Of a DNA stretch of 64,000 bases, positions 62,936 through 64,000 are shown piece after piece. Origin of the DNA: Emticicia oligotrophica DSM 17448 (GTDB taxonomy: Bacteria > Bacteroidota > Bacteroidia > Cytophagales > Spirosomataceae); assembly GCF_000263195.1 (NCBI RefSeq), contig NC_018748.1, positions 1,302,001-1,366,000 on the forward strand. The letters run 5' to 3'. How positions within the stretch are numbered: position 1 is the first letter of the stretch; each line of letters starts with the position of its first letter. The notes under the pieces are model-generated. The model did not search any database and had not been told where the DNA came from. It saw nothing but the letters and a program-made list of their open reading frames with translations. Made by a program: the position numbers and the translations under genes.

Positions 62936-63910
62936 TTATGATTCTCTTTCGATTAGTTGTTTAGTTAACTGAATTAAAGGCGTTTTTCGTTCAATTGGAG
63001 CATTGAGTTTTTCTAAATCAGCCAATCCTGTATTAAAATATTTGTTCATCTGGGCCTCAGCTAATGCACGAATACCAAGTGAGTTATAAATCTCGGTCAC
63101 GGCCTTCACTTTTACTTCTTTATCAAATTCTTTGGCATCAATCCATTTTTGAAGTTCAGCCTCTTCGGCTTTACCCTTACTTAATTCAAGAGCTTTTAAT
63201 AAAAGCCAAGTTTTTTTATTTTCTATGATATCACCCCCTACTTGTTTACCAAATTTCTCAGGGTCGCCATAAACATCAAGGATATCATCTTTTAACTGAA
63301 AGCCGATTCCGATATTAGTGCCAAAATCGTATAATAGTTGTGTTGCTTCTTCACCAGCCTCGGCAATTAAACCACCTAATTCTAGTGAAAAACCCAATAA
63401 AACCGAAGTTTTTAAGCGAATCATGTTAATGTATTCCTCTTCCGTAACATCATTTCGCGTGGCAAAATTCATATCCCATTGTTGACCTTCACATACTTCA
63501 GCGGCCGTACGGTTGAATCTCTTGATTACATGCTTAAAAATCTTGTCATCAACGGCAGTCATGAGTTCATAGGCACACACGAGCATCACATCACCCGAAA
63601 GAATCGCCACATTCGGATTCCACTTTTCGTGAACTGTTGGTTGTCCTCTACGAAGCGGAGCGGCATCCATAATATCATCGTGCATGAGTGTAAAGTTGTG
63701 AAAAACTTCAACCCCAAGAGCAGGTTTGAGTGCTTTTTGCCAATCATCAGTAAAAATATTGGTGGCCATGACAGTCAGCAAAGGACGCATTTTTTTCCCG
63801 CCAAGTGACATCAAATATTCAATGGGTTCGTAGAGTTCAACGGGGCTTTCACCGTATTGAGTTTGGGCAACTTCGGTTTGAATTGCTTTCAGAAAAACTT
63901 CTAATGACAT
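62936..63910 (-). CDS. Polyprenyl diphosphate synthase
   Basis: About 324 residues, starting at the Met at 63910 (MSLEVFLKAI); the frame reaches 63943. Both Asp-rich motifs of trans-prenyltransferases are intact: DDIMD in LMHDDIMDAAPLRRGQPTVH (about residues 80-95) and DDILD in FQLKDDILDVYGDP (about 207). GGKKMRPLL near 42 binds the substrate diphosphate. It makes geranylgeranyl-length or longer isoprenoids used for quinones, carotenoids or undecaprenyl carriers; chain length is not readable here. First gene of the prenyl synthase - rhomboid - LytTR cluster. The window ends 57 bases further on, with no gene visible there. Confidence 0.93.
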   Translation of the reverse strand: MSLEVFLKAIQTEVAQTQYGESPVELYEPIEYLMSLGGKKMRPLLTVMATNIFTDDWQKALKPALGVEVFHNFTLMHDDIMDAAPLRRGQPTVHEKWNPNVAILSGDVMLVCAYELMTAVDDKIFKHVIKRFNRTAAEVCEGQQWDMNFATRNDVTEEEYINMIRLKTSVLLGFSLELGGLIAEAGEEATQLLYDFGTNIGIGFQLKDDILDVYGDPEKFGKQVGGDIIENKKTWLLLKALELSKGKAEEAELQKWIDAKEFDKEVKVKAVTEIYNSLGIRALAEAQMNKYFNTGLADLEKLNAPIERKTPLIQLTKQLIERES

Positions 63911-64000
63911 AAAAACAAGGGGCGAATTTAAATAATCGCTCAAAAGATGAATATAACTTCAAATAACGCCAAACTTAACAAAACTATCAAGTAAATTATG

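Noticed and set aside
62868-62936. Longer rhomboid start overlapping the prenyl synthase stop
   Set aside because: The extension runs through a perfect hairpin, whereas the Met at 62867 precedes the first membrane helix.

Overview
The window looks like chromosomal DNA of a low-GC member of the Bacteroidota, most likely an aerobic Cytophagales-type bacterium. The grounds are promoter-like motifs of the Bacteroidota form (TTTG, about 20 nt, TAnnTTTG), little sign of Shine-Dalgarno sequences, a BshC bacillithiol enzyme, family-typical RpoB/RpoC and LysS proteins, and several protein families common in that phylum. The genus is not decided here. There is no insertion sequence, prophage, CRISPR array, rRNA or tRNA that I can support; this is core and lightly accessory chromosome.

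Layout. 0-9.3 kb: a small membrane protein, a large secreted BNR/sortilin-like propeller protein, a P2-like cation ATPase, an HNH nuclease and lysS. 9.5-16 kb: a giant LytS-type sensor kinase with 11 PAS and 2 GAF domains. 16.3-24.9 kb: rpoB-rpoC with its own promoter, a long leader, a TTG start for rpoB and a perfect hairpin between the two genes; the usual rplKAJL genes are not upstream. 25-28.7 kb: a SNF2 helicase and folA. 29-32.2 kb: a three-gene operon of two coiled-coil/multi-TM proteins around a pentapeptide-repeat protein, function unknown. 32.3-34.8 kb: a glycogen-binding-fold protein with a histone-H1-like tail, an unknown Cys-motif protein overlapping a beta-barrel gene, and a DedA/VTT protein. 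34.9-41.1 kb: a YgiC/YgiB-like pair, a secreted PqqB-like metallohydrolase, a membrane-anchored protein, a subtilase and an NmrA-like reductase. 41.2-45.9 kb: a lipoprotein aminopeptidase, an acyl-CoA ligase and bshC.

46-53.2 kb is a regulated efflux locus: a TetR repressor and a hotdog thioesterase, then TolC, membrane-fusion protein and RND pump. A palindrome (TGAAC-N3-GTTCA) lies inside the tetR promoter and a near copy lies before tolC, so one repressor probably controls both. A four-helix-bundle (S23-type) gene flanked by imperfect inverted repeats sits between the fusion protein and the pump, as if inserted there. 53.2-64 kb: a YdeI-like protein, tpiA, a MarR/GNAT/PLP-decarboxylase/GNAT operon with a palindromic operator, a DNA alkylation-repair pair (oxygenase and Ada-like methyltransferase), two small membrane or secreted proteins, and a prenyl synthase-rhomboid-LytTR cluster.

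A running theme is short, often perfect palindromes at gene 3' ends (7.5, 44.2, 53.8-54.0, 54.9, 57.4 and 58.9-59.0 kb). Several look like REP/MITE-type elements rather than plain terminators, and three of them supply the stop codon of the neighbouring gene. All family calls come from reading the sequence without database searches.
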